Source of the DNA: JBKBXU01 sp046313675
GTDB lineage: Bacteria; Bacteroidota; Bacteroidia; Cytophagales; Cytophagaceae
Assembly: GCA_046313675.1 (NCBI GenBank)
Contig: JBKBXU010000025.1
Span: 1 to 24,413, forward strand
Length of the DNA: 24,413 nucleotides
Direction of reading: 5' to 3'
The notes under the pieces are model-generated. The model saw only the letters and a list, made by a program, of their open reading frames with translations, ran no database searches and was not told the origin of the DNA. The position numbers and the translations under genes were made by a program. This document shows, piece after piece, positions 15,486-23,622 of the stretch (position 1 is its first letter; the number at the start of each line of letters is the position of its first letter).

Positions 15486-16853
15486 TTACCCCTCTTTTAA
15501 CTTTCTAAACACCTCATCCATTCTGCCGACTTCATGAATTTTCATCTTAAAGCGGGATTTATCCAGGCCTTTTACATTGTGTTTGGAAATAAAGACTTCT
15601 TTGAAGCCAAGTTTTTCGGCTTCTGATAATCTGTTTTCTATACGGTTTACGGCACGGATTTCTCCTCCCAGCCCTACTTCTGCCGTAAAGCAGACATGTC
15701 CGGGAATGATAATATCGGCATAGGATGACATTATGGAGGCACACACGGCAAGGTCTATGGCGGGATCTTCAATTTTTATTCCTCCGGTAATATTCAGAAA
15801 AATGTCTTGTGTTCCCAGTCGTATTCCTCCGCGTTTTTCGAGTACAGCCAACAGCATGTTTAGTCTGCGGCCATCAAAGCCGGTAGAGCTGCGTTGAGGG
15901 TTTCCATATGTGGCGGGACTGACCAGAGACTGGATTTCTATGAGCAATGGACGGTTTCCTTCAAGTGTAGCGCCTATGGCGACACCGCTCAGCTCTTCAT
16001 TTCTTTGTGAAATCAAGATTTCCGAAGGGTTGGAAACTTCTCGCAGGCCTGCACCCGACATTTCATAAATACCTAATTCGGACGTTGAGCCGAATCGGTT
16101 TTTGGTTGTACGCAGAATTCTATATGCCATATGCTGGTCTCCTTCAAACTGTAGAACGGTATCCACCATATGCTCCAGCACCTTTGGCCCTGCCAGCTGG
16201 CCTTCTTTGGTAATATGCCCTATAAGAAACACAGGTGTTGCTGTTTCTTTGGCAAACTTCATAAGCTCGGCGGTACATTCTCTGATTTGGGAGATGCTTC
16301 CGGAAGCGGATTCTATAAAAGATGAATTCAGTGTCTGAATGGAATCCACCACCACCATTTCCGGCTGTAGAATTTCTATTTGCTTAAAGATGTTTTGTGT
16401 GGAGGTTTCAGCCAGAACATAGCAATCCGAATGGGTATTTCCAAGTCGTTCTGCGCGTAGGCGAATTTGTTGTTCACTCTCCTCTCCGGATATGTAAAGC
16501 ACTTTTTTACCTTTCAACTGGAGTGCGATTTGCAACATCAGGGTTGATTTTCCTATGCCGGGTTCTCCTCCTAAAAGAATCAGCGACCCGGGAACGATTC
16601 CCCCACCCAGCACACGATTCAGCTCCTGGTCGTCTGCTATGATCCTGGAATCTACGGAAAACGCAATTTCAGATAAAGGCTTTGGCTTAGAAGCTATTTG
16701 CTGGCTGCTGCTTTGCCAGGATTTTCCATCGTCTTTGGTAAGTAACTCTTCAACATAGGTGTTCCATTGGTTGCATGACGGGCATTTGCCCAACCACTTG
16801 GACGACTGCGCCCCACAATTTTGGCAGAAAAACGAGGATTTTGCTTTTGACAT
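15486..16853 (-). CDS. radA: DNA repair protein RadA (Sms)
   Basis: 455 residues, the usual RadA length. N-terminal C4 zinc finger: Cys10-x2-Cys13 and Cys24-x2-Cys27. RecA-like ATPase with Walker A G-E-P-G-I-G-K-S-T (96-104), Walker B V-V-V-D-S-I-Q (167-173) and the RadA-specific K-N-R-F-G motif (251-255). The C-terminal Lon-like domain contains G-G-I-K-I-E-D-P-A-x-D-L-A and G-E-V-G-L-G-G-E-I-R. RadA drives branch migration and processing of recombination intermediates in the cytoplasm. The gene lies 53 bases downstream of a small outer-membrane-like gene on the same strand, possibly one transcript. Confidence 0.97.
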   Translation of the reverse strand: MSKAKSSFFCQNCGAQSSKWLGKCPSCNQWNTYVEELLTKDDGKSWQSSSQQIASKPKPLSEIAFSVDSRIIADDQELNRVLGGGIVPGSLILLGGEPGIGKSTLMLQIALQLKGKKVLYISGEESEQQIRLRAERLGNTHSDCYVLAETSTQNIFKQIEILQPEMVVVDSIQTLNSSFIESASGSISQIRECTAELMKFAKETATPVFLIGHITKEGQLAGPKVLEHMVDTVLQFEGDQHMAYRILRTTKNRFGSTSELGIYEMSGAGLREVSNPSEILISQRNEELSGVAIGATLEGNRPLLIEIQSLVSPATYGNPQRSSTGFDGRRLNMLLAVLEKRGGIRLGTQDIFLNITGGIKIEDPAIDLAVCASIMSSYADIIIPGHVCFTAEVGLGGEIRAVNRIENRLSEAEKLGFKEVFISKHNVKGLDKSRFKMKIHEVGRMDEVFRKLKEG

Positions 16854-16906
16854 ATCTTTTTCAAAGATAGGAAAAAAGTAAAAAGCTTTTGTCCTTCACT
16901 TAGCAA

Positions 16907-17482
16907 TTAAAATGTCCTCATGAAAAGAATTGTGAATTGTGAAATTTCACCTTCAAAAGTATTGTCTGAGCGATACAGGGGTAGAGGAGTGAATTCCCCC
17001 CGGATCCGCATTAGCCGGCCTCTTGGGGCAAATGAAAACTCTCCCATGATGATGGGGGTAAATTGACCAAAAGAGTATAATACAGGACTGGCAAAATTTA
17101 TCCAGGTATTTACATAGTTATACATAGCACCTATTCCTCCTCCAACGCCCCAGTTGTTCATAGCCTCTCTTGAAGATCCTGCTCCATAGCGTGCGGTTAA
17201 CAACACAGGAACATTAATGGCCAGTGTATTTTGGAGTGCACCAAAGGAAAAGTTAGGGCTTATTCCAAAAGCTAATTCTTCCCGTATATGAAAAGGGATA
17301 TTTCCGGAGAAGAGCGCATTAAACACAAAGCGGCTTTCAACAATTGGAAAGGTTCCGGGGAAAGAAACATCTGCACCCCGAAATCGGATTAAATGAATCC
17401 CTGTTCCAATTTCAAAAGACTGGGAAAATGTTGTAAAAGAAATAAGAGAGAATAAGAAAAATGCTGTAAATAATTTCTTCAT
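16907..17482 (-). CDS. Putative small outer-membrane beta-barrel protein
   Basis: 191 residues with a signal peptide (MKKLFTAFFLFSLISFTTFS, then Q). The mature part is rich in alternating hydrophobic and small residues, glycine patches (G-V-G-G-G-I-G-A-M-Y) and aromatic positions, and ends I-L-F-M-R-T-F with a C-terminal Phe, all consistent with an 8-stranded-type barrel. No named family recognised. It is divergent from the gamma carbonic anhydrase gene (63 bases between starts) and upstream of radA. Confidence 0.75.
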   Translation of the reverse strand: MKKLFTAFFLFSLISFTTFSQSFEIGTGIHLIRFRGADVSFPGTFPIVESRFVFNALFSGNIPFHIREELAFGISPNFSFGALQNTLAINVPVLLTARYGAGSSREAMNNWGVGGGIGAMYNYVNTWINFASPVLYSFGQFTPIIMGEFSFAPRGRLMRIRGEFTPLPLYRSDNTFEGEISQFTILFMRTF

Positions 17483-17545
17483 TTATTCGAATATGCTAAT
17501 ATTTACCTTAAAGTTAATTATTGCTAATTGATAAGCACAAACATT

Positions 17546-18064
17546 ATGCCTTTAATAAAATCAGTACAAGGTAGAGACCCAAAGTTTGGTAAAAATGTTT
17601 TTATTGCGGAGAATGCGACAATCGTGGGAGAGGTACAAACGGGCGATGATTGCTCTATATGGTTTAATGCTGTGGTCAGAGGCGATGTGCATTATATAAA
17701 AATGGGCAATAAAGTCAATGTTCAGGATGGGGCTGTAATTCACTGTACGTATAAAAAAGCGCCTGTAAATATTGGCAACAATGTATCCATAGGCCATAAT
17801 GCCATTGTTCACGGATGCACACTGGAGGACAATGTACTTATAGGTATGGGTGCTATTGTAATGGATCATGCACACATAGAGCAAAACTCCATCATTGCTG
17901 CCGGGGCTGTTGTGCTTGAGAATACGAGGGTGGAATCCGGATCTATTTATGCCGGCGTTCCCGCAAAAAAAGTTAAAGATGTTAGTCCGGAACATATGCA
18001 AGACCTTATAGGCCGAATAGCGGGCAACTATGTCATGTACTCCGGGTGGTTCAAAGAGGATTGA
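17546..18064 (+). CDS. Gamma-class carbonic anhydrase family protein
   Basis: 172-residue left-handed beta-helix (hexapeptide repeat) protein. Zinc-binding histidines are all present: His66 (G-A-V-I-H), His84 and His89 (S-I-G-H-N-A-I-V-H-G). The R-G-D-V and N-V-Q-D-G motifs of the family are also seen. ATG 17546 is chosen over the upstream TTG at 17528 because family members start M-P-L-I-x-S-V and the extra six residues match nothing. The likely reaction is reversible hydration of CO2, though many members of this YrdA-like group have low or unknown activity. It is followed 98 bases later by polA; AAGACGTCTT at 18105-18114 in that gap is a perfect 10-bp palindrome. Confidence 0.92.
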   Translation: MPLIKSVQGRDPKFGKNVFIAENATIVGEVQTGDDCSIWFNAVVRGDVHYIKMGNKVNVQDGAVIHCTYKKAPVNIGNNVSIGHNAIVHGCTLEDNVLIGMGAIVMDHAHIEQNSIIAAGAVVLENTRVESGSIYAGVPAKKVKDVSPEHMQDLIGRIAGNYVMYSGWFKED

Positions 18065-18162
18065 ATGAACCAAGGGTCTTGAACATTCGATTTTTAGAAT
18101 TTTTAAGACGTCTTTATTGTTTTCAAAGTCATTCCTGTCCTTTACAGATATTCTAATTAATA

Positions 18163-20988
18163 ATGGAATCAGAAAAAAAACTCTTTCTTATAGATGCCAT
18201 GGCCCTTATTTACCGGGCTCATTTTGCATTTAGTAAAAATCCGCGTGTTACCTCTACCGGTATGAACACCAGTGCCATATTCGGGTTTACAAATTCGCTT
18301 TTGGAGGTGTTGATGAAAGAAAAGCCTACGCACATAGGCGTGGCAATTGATACACGTGCCCCAACATTCCGCCATGAAACATTTAAAGAATATAAAGCAA
18401 ACCGGCAGGAACAGCCCGAAGATATTTCTACGGCCATCCCTTATGTAGGCAGGCTTCTGGAAAGCTTCAACATTCCGCTATTTGGCATAGACGGTTTTGA
18501 GGCCGACGATGTTATTGGCACCCTGTCGAGAAAGGCATGTGAAAAAGGTTTTCAGGTTTACATGATGACCATGGATAAAGATTACAGCCAATTGGTCAAT
18601 GAATGTGTGTTTCTTTATAAACCTGCCTATATGGGAAATGGAGTGGACATTTATGATGTTAACAAGGTTCTGGAGAAGTTTGGCATCGAGCGAGTAGATC
18701 AGGTGCGGGATATACTCGGTTTGCAGGGCGATGCCGTTGATAACATTCCTGGCATTCCCGGGGTGGGGGAGAAAACAGCTCAGAAATTGATTGCTGAGTT
18801 TGGGACCGTGGAAAATCTTGTAGCTAATGCTGAAGTTCTCAAAGGAAAACTGAAAGAAAACATTATCACCTACGGAGCGCAGGGAATTTTATCTAAAGAA
18901 TTAGCCACCATACATGTGGATGTACCGGTGGAATTTGATGAAGAAATTTTTCGCTATACCGGCCCGGATGAAGAAAAACTTTCGGCTTTGTGTGATGAAT
19001 TGGAGTTCCGGACAATCAAAAAGAGATTATTTGGAGATGCTGGCGAAACTGTTCCCAGCACGCCAAAACCAAGTCGTAAAGCTATAAAAGCAGATGGAGC
19101 GCAGATGTCCTTGTTCGGAGCCCCGGAGTCTGCCCTTGCGGAAGAAGAAACGGAAGAAAGTCCTGTATCAGGCAAAGATACCATAGAATCTGTAGCCCAC
19201 GATTATCACTTAATTGATACGCCCGAACTGAGAAAAGAATTGGTCAAATACCTTCTCCTGCAAAAGGAAATAAGCTTTGACACGGAAACCACAGGTTTAG
19301 ATGCTTATGAAGCATCTTTAATAGGGCTTTCCTTTTCTTATAAAGAAGGTGAGGCCTACTACATTCCTGTTCCATTGGAGGAAGAAAAGGCTAAACTTAT
19401 CCTGAATGAATTTCGTCCGGTTTTGGAAAACGAGGATATTTTAAAAATAGGCCAAAACCTGAAGTACGACATTATTGTTCTGCACAAGTATGGAATAGTA
19501 GTTAAAGGCCGGGTGTTTGATACCATGTTGGCACATTACCTGATTGAACCCGACATGCGCCACAATATGGAGGTGCTATCGGAAACATACCTTAATTATA
19601 CACCCGTTTCCATTGAAACACTCATTGGTAAAAAAGGAGTGAAGCAAAAGAGCATGAAGGACGTTCCGGTGGAAAAGGTTGCTGAATATGCCGGAGAAGA
19701 TGCCGATGTCACCCTGCGCTTAAAGAATAAGTTGCAGCCAATTCTGGAAGATCAGCAAACAAAGAAGCTATTTACAGAAGTCGAGATTCCGCTTATTCAT
19801 GTGCTTTCTGACATGGAATGTGCCGGAGTAAAAATTGATACTGCCGCTTTAAAGGAGTTTTCCGGTATTCTGGAAACGGAGATCAGGGCTATTGAGGAGA
19901 AAATTTATAAAGAGGCCGGCTGCGAATTCAACATTGCATCGCCAAAGCAATTGGGGGAGATTCTTTTTGATAAGCTTAAGATTGATTTGAAGGCCAAAAA
20001 AACCCGGACCGGCCAGTATGCTACGGGGGAAGAAATATTGTCAAGGCTTGCTGAGGAGCATACCATCGCTCACCAGATTTTGGAGTTCAGGGAATTTCAA
20101 AAACTAAAATCTACCTATGTAGACGCCTTACCTCTGCTTATAAGTAAACGAGACGGGCGCATCCACACCTGCTATAACCAGGCAGTAGCTGCCACCGGAA
20201 GGCTAAGCTCTACCAATCCTAATCTACAGAATATCCCCATAAGGACGGAGAAGGGGCGGGAAATTCGAAAAGCATTTGTTGCTAAAGACCAAAACCACCT
20301 GATCCTGTCTGCGGATTATTCTCAGATAGAATTGCGAATAATGGCCTCCTTTAGTAAAGAAGAAAACATGGTTGAGGCTTTCCGTCAGGGAAGAGATATT
20401 CATACAACCACGGCGGCAAAAGTATACAAAGTAGCTCTTGAGGATGTAAGTTCTGAAATGCGCCGCAATGCCAAGATGGTGAACTTTGGAATCATTTACG
20501 GTATTTCAGCCTTTGGCCTTTCCCAGCGTTTGAGCATCCCTAGAAAAGAAGCGGCAGAAATTATTGAAGCATATTTTACGGAATTTCCGGCCATAAAGAG
20601 GTACATGGATGAGGTGGTCAATGTGGCTCGGGAGCAGGAATTTGTTGAAACCATTTTGGGACGAAGGAGATACCTGAGGGATATAAATTCTCGCAACATT
20701 ACCCTTCGTGGCTATGCTGAGCGGAATGCCATTAATGCACCGATTCAGGGAAGTGCTGCCGATATGATCAAAGTGGCCATGGTTCAGATTCACGACTGGA
20801 TGAAAAAAGAAAAGCTCCGCTCTCAGATGATCATGCAGGTTCATGATGAATTGGTGTTTGATGTGCATAAAGAAGAGGTGGATGTACTAAAGGAGAATGT
20901 GGATCATTTTATGAAGAACGCCTTACCGCTGGAGGTACCTATGGAAATTGGTATGGGTGTAGGGGAAAACTGGCTGGAAGCACATTGA
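18163..20988 (+). CDS. polA: DNA polymerase I
   Basis: 941 residues (E. coli 928). Residues about 1-290 are the 5'-3' nuclease with D-A-M-A-L-I-Y-R, G-F-E-A-D-D-V-I-G-T and the helix-hairpin-helix I-P-G-I-P-G-V-G-E-K-T-A. A charged linker (about 300-345) follows. The 3'-5' exonuclease is complete: D-T-E-T-T-G near 373, N-L-K-Y-D (Exo II) and Y-A-G-E-D (Exo III), so proofreading should be active. Polymerase motifs: A, A-D-Y-S-Q-I-E-L-R near 716; B, R-R-N-A-K-M-V-N-F-G-I-I-Y-G; C, Q-V-H-D-E-L-V near 892. Role: Okazaki fragment processing and repair synthesis. Confidence 0.98.
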   Translation: MESEKKLFLIDAMALIYRAHFAFSKNPRVTSTGMNTSAIFGFTNSLLEVLMKEKPTHIGVAIDTRAPTFRHETFKEYKANRQEQPEDISTAIPYVGRLLESFNIPLFGIDGFEADDVIGTLSRKACEKGFQVYMMTMDKDYSQLVNECVFLYKPAYMGNGVDIYDVNKVLEKFGIERVDQVRDILGLQGDAVDNIPGIPGVGEKTAQKLIAEFGTVENLVANAEVLKGKLKENIITYGAQGILSKELATIHVDVPVEFDEEIFRYTGPDEEKLSALCDELEFRTIKKRLFGDAGETVPSTPKPSRKAIKADGAQMSLFGAPESALAEEETEESPVSGKDTIESVAHDYHLIDTPELRKELVKYLLLQKEISFDTETTGLDAYEASLIGLSFSYKEGEAYYIPVPLEEEKAKLILNEFRPVLENEDILKIGQNLKYDIIVLHKYGIVVKGRVFDTMLAHYLIEPDMRHNMEVLSETYLNYTPVSIETLIGKKGVKQKSMKDVPVEKVAEYAGEDADVTLRLKNKLQPILEDQQTKKLFTEVEIPLIHVLSDMECAGVKIDTAALKEFSGILETEIRAIEEKIYKEAGCEFNIASPKQLGEILFDKLKIDLKAKKTRTGQYATGEEILSRLAEEHTIAHQILEFREFQKLKSTYVDALPLLISKRDGRIHTCYNQAVAATGRLSSTNPNLQNIPIRTEKGREIRKAFVAKDQNHLILSADYSQIELRIMASFSKEENMVEAFRQGRDIHTTTAAKVYKVALEDVSSEMRRNAKMVNFGIIYGISAFGLSQRLSIPRKEAAEIIEAYFTEFPAIKRYMDEVVNVAREQEFVETILGRRRYLRDINSRNITLRGYAERNAINAPIQGSAADMIKVAMVQIHDWMKKEKLRSQMIMQVHDELVFDVHKEEVDVLKENVDHFMKNALPLEVPMEIGMGVGENWLEAH

Positions 20989-21022
20989 TTAATTTTGAGT
21001 TTTGAATGTTTAATTTTGAATT
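20989..21022. repeat. Imperfect tandem TTTTGAATT-type repeat after polA
   Basis: Directly after the polA stop the sequence repeats variants of AATTTTGA(A/G)TT three times (AATTTTGAG, TTTTGAATG, AATTTTGAATT). It abuts the dispersed structured repeat that begins at 21023. It is AT-rich, shows no hairpin and does not look like a terminator. Confidence 0.5.
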
Positions 21023-21112
21023 GGTTAGATCTAACTTGGAATATGCAATAAGTTGTTTATTATGTAGTATTAATTAAATCAATCGCTGATTTTTATTCTT
21101 GTTACTCATGAC
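21023..21112 (+). repeat. Dispersed structured intergenic repeat, copy B
   Basis: Same element as 10169-10283, same orientation, shorter because the third hairpin loop is only 5 bases. Hairpins: GTTAGATCTAAC (21024-21035), AATAA...TTATT (21047-21051 with 21057-21061) and AAATCA-atcgc-TGATTT (21076-21092). Relative to copy A, the innermost pair of stem 1 changes from C-G (10173/10178) to A-T (21027/21032). In stem 2 the fifth pair changes from G-C (10197/10204) to A-T (21051/21057) if one base is taken as deleted here. The block 21084-21112 is nearly identical to copy A. It lies in the convergent gap between polA and the HExxH gene. Confidence 0.7.
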
Positions 21113-21341
21113 AACACTAAATTAAAGCACAGTTTTTGCTATAAAAGTGATGGGTTTGACTTCAACGCAGGTTCCCAAATAGGACTAATAATGAATTTTA
21201 AGATATGAGGGCAAGGTACATTTTTTACATCATTGTTTTGTGCGCAGCGCTTTACTTGTTGAGTTTGTAAAAGCTACTGTTCTTCGAGATTAAAGAGGGT
21301 TTTTAACATCTTTCCGTGAAGGCTTAGTGTTTTCAGGGCCT
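21113..21341. other. Rest of the 353-base gap after polA
   Basis: Between the structured repeat and the stop of the minus-strand HExxH gene I see no long ORF, no tRNA-like fold and no convincing intrinsic terminator for either neighbour. The only coding candidate is a 21-codon hydrophobic ORF at 21205-21270, listed separately. Confidence 0.5.
21205..21270 (+). CDS. Possible 21-residue single-span membrane peptide
   Basis: ATG to TAA, 21 codons. Starts M-R-A-R-Y-I-F-Y-I-I-V-L followed by C-A-A-L-Y-L-L-S-L: a positively charged N-terminus and one continuous hydrophobic stretch, like known small membrane proteins. There is no strong Shine-Dalgarno sequence (AAG 3-5 bases before the ATG is too close) and no known relative. 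It could easily be chance in a non-coding gap. Confidence 0.15.
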   Translation: MRARYIFYIIVLCAALYLLSL

Positions 21342-22562
21342 CTACCTTTCCAGGACATATCTCAAGCCTACATTTCCAATGAAGCCCCTGCCGAGGATTC
21401 TTCCAATCAGGTATCCTTCTGTTTTATAACCGGCCTGTACCAAAAGATCAAAATGTTTGTAGAAGTTATAGTTCACATTGGTTGTCATTGCAAAACCATT
21501 GCCATAATATTCTTGTGACCACATTTCAAGATTCAAATCAACATTGTATTTTTTTGTATTCATAATCTGGTAAGCCCCTACTCCAATTCCATAATTTTGA
21601 AATGGAAATCCATAGCGCCCTGAAAGCGTATACAGCCTTTTCTTATACCTAAAATAATTTGTCAGGTTCATTTCCGCTCCGACTATTGAAGTATTAAAAT
21701 AGGTACCATAGCCCCATCCATTCGTATTGTCTCCAATAATGTAGCTGGCACTTCTGCTACCCAGGCTGCCACTAAAGCTGGCGCCTACTTCTCTATAAAA
21801 GTTAAGATCCGCGAAATTCCAGAATAAACTCATTAGAGCAGACCGTTTATAGAAACGCACCAAATCGGGATTAACGGTTCCATCGGGCTGGAAGACTTCT
21901 CTTCCTGATCTTTTCCAAACAGGCTTTATCCAATGAACCGGGTCTCCCATTGTATTCACCCAGGTCTCTGGCAATTCCGGGTCGACAGGAGCAATTAAAG
22001 TAAAATAGATAGGAAACATAATTCTGTGGGCAAAGGATAAACTCAGTTCATCATTATATAATTTATCGTAGCGGTATAGGTCCATCTGGATGTCCTTTAC
22101 CGTTAAGTAATTTGCTTCAAAGCCTCCTACAATGGTAAGTGCATTGTCTTCTAATGAGTGATCATATGGAAGTTCCATTCTACCATGTATAACCGGAAAG
22201 GAATACCGTTTTATGTGAAAGCTTCCACCAACCTGCCTTGCTCTAAGCATATGGCCGAACTCATGAGACCAAATCATAGAAGAAAATATTGATGCAAAAG
22301 ACCAGATACCTTCCGAGACGTTTCGAATGGTTTTGTTCTTTATTTTAGGGCCAATGCCTCTGTTAAAAGCATCATGTAACAGCTTTCCGCCAGTTCTTAG
22401 ATTTGTGCTGGCATTGTAAATGTCATAATCCGGCGCAATTAAAATATGATAGTCCCGGTAAACAGAAGAGGAGTCTATTTTTTCTGATTCTGAAACCGGA
22501 TCCTGTCCGAATGAAAAAGAAGAAATAAATAGGAGTATTGCAGCTAGAAGTAAGTGTTTCAT
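21342..22562 (-). CDS. Exported HExxH metalloprotease-like protein with barrel-like C-terminus
   Basis: 406 residues from ATG 22562; the 22 codons upstream in frame precede a clear signal peptide (M-K-H-L-L-L-A-A-I-L-L-F, cleavage near F-G-Q) and are rejected. The conserved-looking core is M-I-W-S-H-E-F-G-H-M-L-R-A-R: His100-Glu101-x2-His104, a zinc protease motif. Forty-four residues later comes V-G-G-F-E-A-N, where Glu149 could be the third zinc ligand. Residues about 255-406 alternate polar and hydrophobic positions with many Tyr/Phe and Gly turns (Y-R-Y-K-K-R-L-Y-T-L-S-G-R-Y-G-F-P), like outer-membrane strands, but the last residue is Arg rather than Phe. No named family recognised; catalytic activity is inference. 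An AraC regulator lies 72 bases upstream on the same strand. Confidence 0.7.
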   Translation of the reverse strand: MKHLLLAAILLFISSFSFGQDPVSESEKIDSSSVYRDYHILIAPDYDIYNASTNLRTGGKLLHDAFNRGIGPKIKNKTIRNVSEGIWSFASIFSSMIWSHEFGHMLRARQVGGSFHIKRYSFPVIHGRMELPYDHSLEDNALTIVGGFEANYLTVKDIQMDLYRYDKLYNDELSLSFAHRIMFPIYFTLIAPVDPELPETWVNTMGDPVHWIKPVWKRSGREVFQPDGTVNPDLVRFYKRSALMSLFWNFADLNFYREVGASFSGSLGSRSASYIIGDNTNGWGYGTYFNTSIVGAEMNLTNYFRYKKRLYTLSGRYGFPFQNYGIGVGAYQIMNTKKYNVDLNLEMWSQEYYGNGFAMTTNVNYNFYKHFDLLVQAGYKTEGYLIGRILGRGFIGNVGLRYVLER

Positions 22563-22634
22563 TTTACCCGATTTGTCCCGTGTAAATATGGACATCTTTC
22601 GGAAGTCGGCATTGTAAAAAATCGACAAATCTGC

Positions 22635-23459
22635 TTACTCCGGGTTGTAGCTATGATTAAATGTTATAGTATGTGGGCTAAATTTTCCCGGGCTTAGGCC
22701 GGTGAATGTTTTAAAGTCCTTACTTAAGTGTGCTACATCAAAGAAATTATAGTTTGTTGCCAACAACAACAGATCGTCCTCTCCATTGTGTATTTCTTTG
22801 ATTATATGGCTTATGCGAACTTGTTGCGCATACTGTTTAGGCGATAAGCCTGTTGTGTTTTTAAATATTCTTTCCAGATGCTTCAGGCTAATTTTGAATG
22901 GGAGAGAAATGTCCTTCAATGCAACAGTGCCTTTGGTTTCATTTATCTTTTCTATCAGGAGTTCTACGGTCGGAGTATTTGCCTTTGGCTTATGATGCTT
23001 TAATAGAAATTCCTCGATACGTTCGCAAAGTAACTCTTCCTCCAGCTCATTTACCTGTATGGCCGCAAACTCAGGAAAAACATTTTCCAAGGCCTCTACT
23101 TTGTCGGTATAATCAGAAATTGGCGCATCAAGAAAATCCGCTAATCCAGAGGGTTTGAATGTTGCTCCAAATAAATTAATCTTGCCGGTCTTATGTACCA
23201 GATTGAAGGCTCTTTGGGGGCCACGCAGGATATGCCTGCTTAGACTTTTTGATTTGCCATCCTGCTTCTCCCCGACATAATGATCGCCCAGGTTGAGAAC
23301 AAGTTGTATATTTCCATTAGGCACATCGCGAGAGGTAAGCACCATACCTTCCGGAAGCGTGGTTTTTAAATGCCAGAAGCTGACAATATATTTTTGAAGC
23401 AAGGCACTCTTAGGTTGAAATTCTTTGGAATGCATGCTTTTGTCGGATGAATCTGTCAT
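22635..23459 (-). CDS. AraC family transcriptional regulator (DUF6597-type N-terminus)
   Basis: 274 residues. The N-terminal half has the pattern of the DUF6597 sensor domain often found in AraC proteins: Y-I-V-S-F-W-H near the start, a V-P-N-G-x-I-Q-L-V-L-N-L-G-D segment, then G-P-Q-R and F-G-A-T-F-K-P-S-G-L. Residues about 165-265 are the double helix-turn-helix: L-K-H-L-E-R-I-F-K-N-T-T-G-L-S-P-K-Q-Y in the first unit, and A-T-N-Y-N-F-F-D-V-A-H-L-S-K-D-F-K-T-F-T-G-L-S-P-G-K-F in the second. The inducer is unknown. It reads into the HExxH gene 72 bases on, so control of that gene is likely. The start ATG at 23459 has a -7-like element 18 bases upstream. Confidence 0.92.
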   Translation of the reverse strand: MTDSSDKSMHSKEFQPKSALLQKYIVSFWHLKTTLPEGMVLTSRDVPNGNIQLVLNLGDHYVGEKQDGKSKSLSRHILRGPQRAFNLVHKTGKINLFGATFKPSGLADFLDAPISDYTDKVEALENVFPEFAAIQVNELEEELLCERIEEFLLKHHKPKANTPTVELLIEKINETKGTVALKDISLPFKISLKHLERIFKNTTGLSPKQYAQQVRISHIIKEIHNGEDDLLLLATNYNFFDVAHLSKDFKTFTGLSPGKFSPHTITFNHSYNPE

Positions 23460-23477
23460 GATTGATTTATATCAAAT

Positions 23478-23485
23478 CAAAAATA
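23478..23485 (-). promoter_or_regulatory. Candidate -7 promoter element of the AraC gene
   Basis: On the minus strand this reads TATTTTTG, matching TAnnTTTG, and ends 18 bases before the AraC start codon. No TTG lies at the expected -33 distance, so support is from the -7 match and position only. Confidence 0.3.
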
Positions 23486-23547
23486 TATTCCAGATGTAAA
23501 GTAGGTTTGCCACATTTATATTCTGGATATTTTGGCCGTCTTTAAAT

Positions 23548-23571
23548 AGATCTCCTGTAAAGATCTTCCTG
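23548..23571. repeat. Short direct repeat upstream of the AraC gene
   Basis: AGATCTCCTG (23548-23557) and AGATCTTCCTG (23561-23571) form a direct repeat with a 13-base period. Each unit contains the 6-bp palindrome AGATCT. They lie 89-112 bases upstream of the AraC start on the minus strand, between serS and araC. AraC proteins often bind direct repeats, so this is a possible autoregulatory site. The usual period is nearer 21 bases, which weakens the case. Confidence 0.3.
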
Positions 23572-23622
23572 AGGCAATTCTACGATCCGGGTAAATTAAG
23601 AATGCTTAGCCTTAACAGCTTC

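Noticed and set aside
17561..18073. 170-codon minus-strand ORF over the carbonic anhydrase gene
   Set aside because: Antisense to an unmistakable hexapeptide-repeat protein; its translation shows no family pattern.
10169..21112. The repeated element as a CRISPR repeat or insertion-sequence end
   Set aside because: Only two copies 11 kb apart, no spacers, no transposase and no inverted orientation around shared cargo.
20989..21341. tRNA or known structured RNA in the post-polA gap
   Set aside because: No cloverleaf with a T-loop motif or acceptor pairing can be drawn; only the structured repeat and a tiny ORF are visible.
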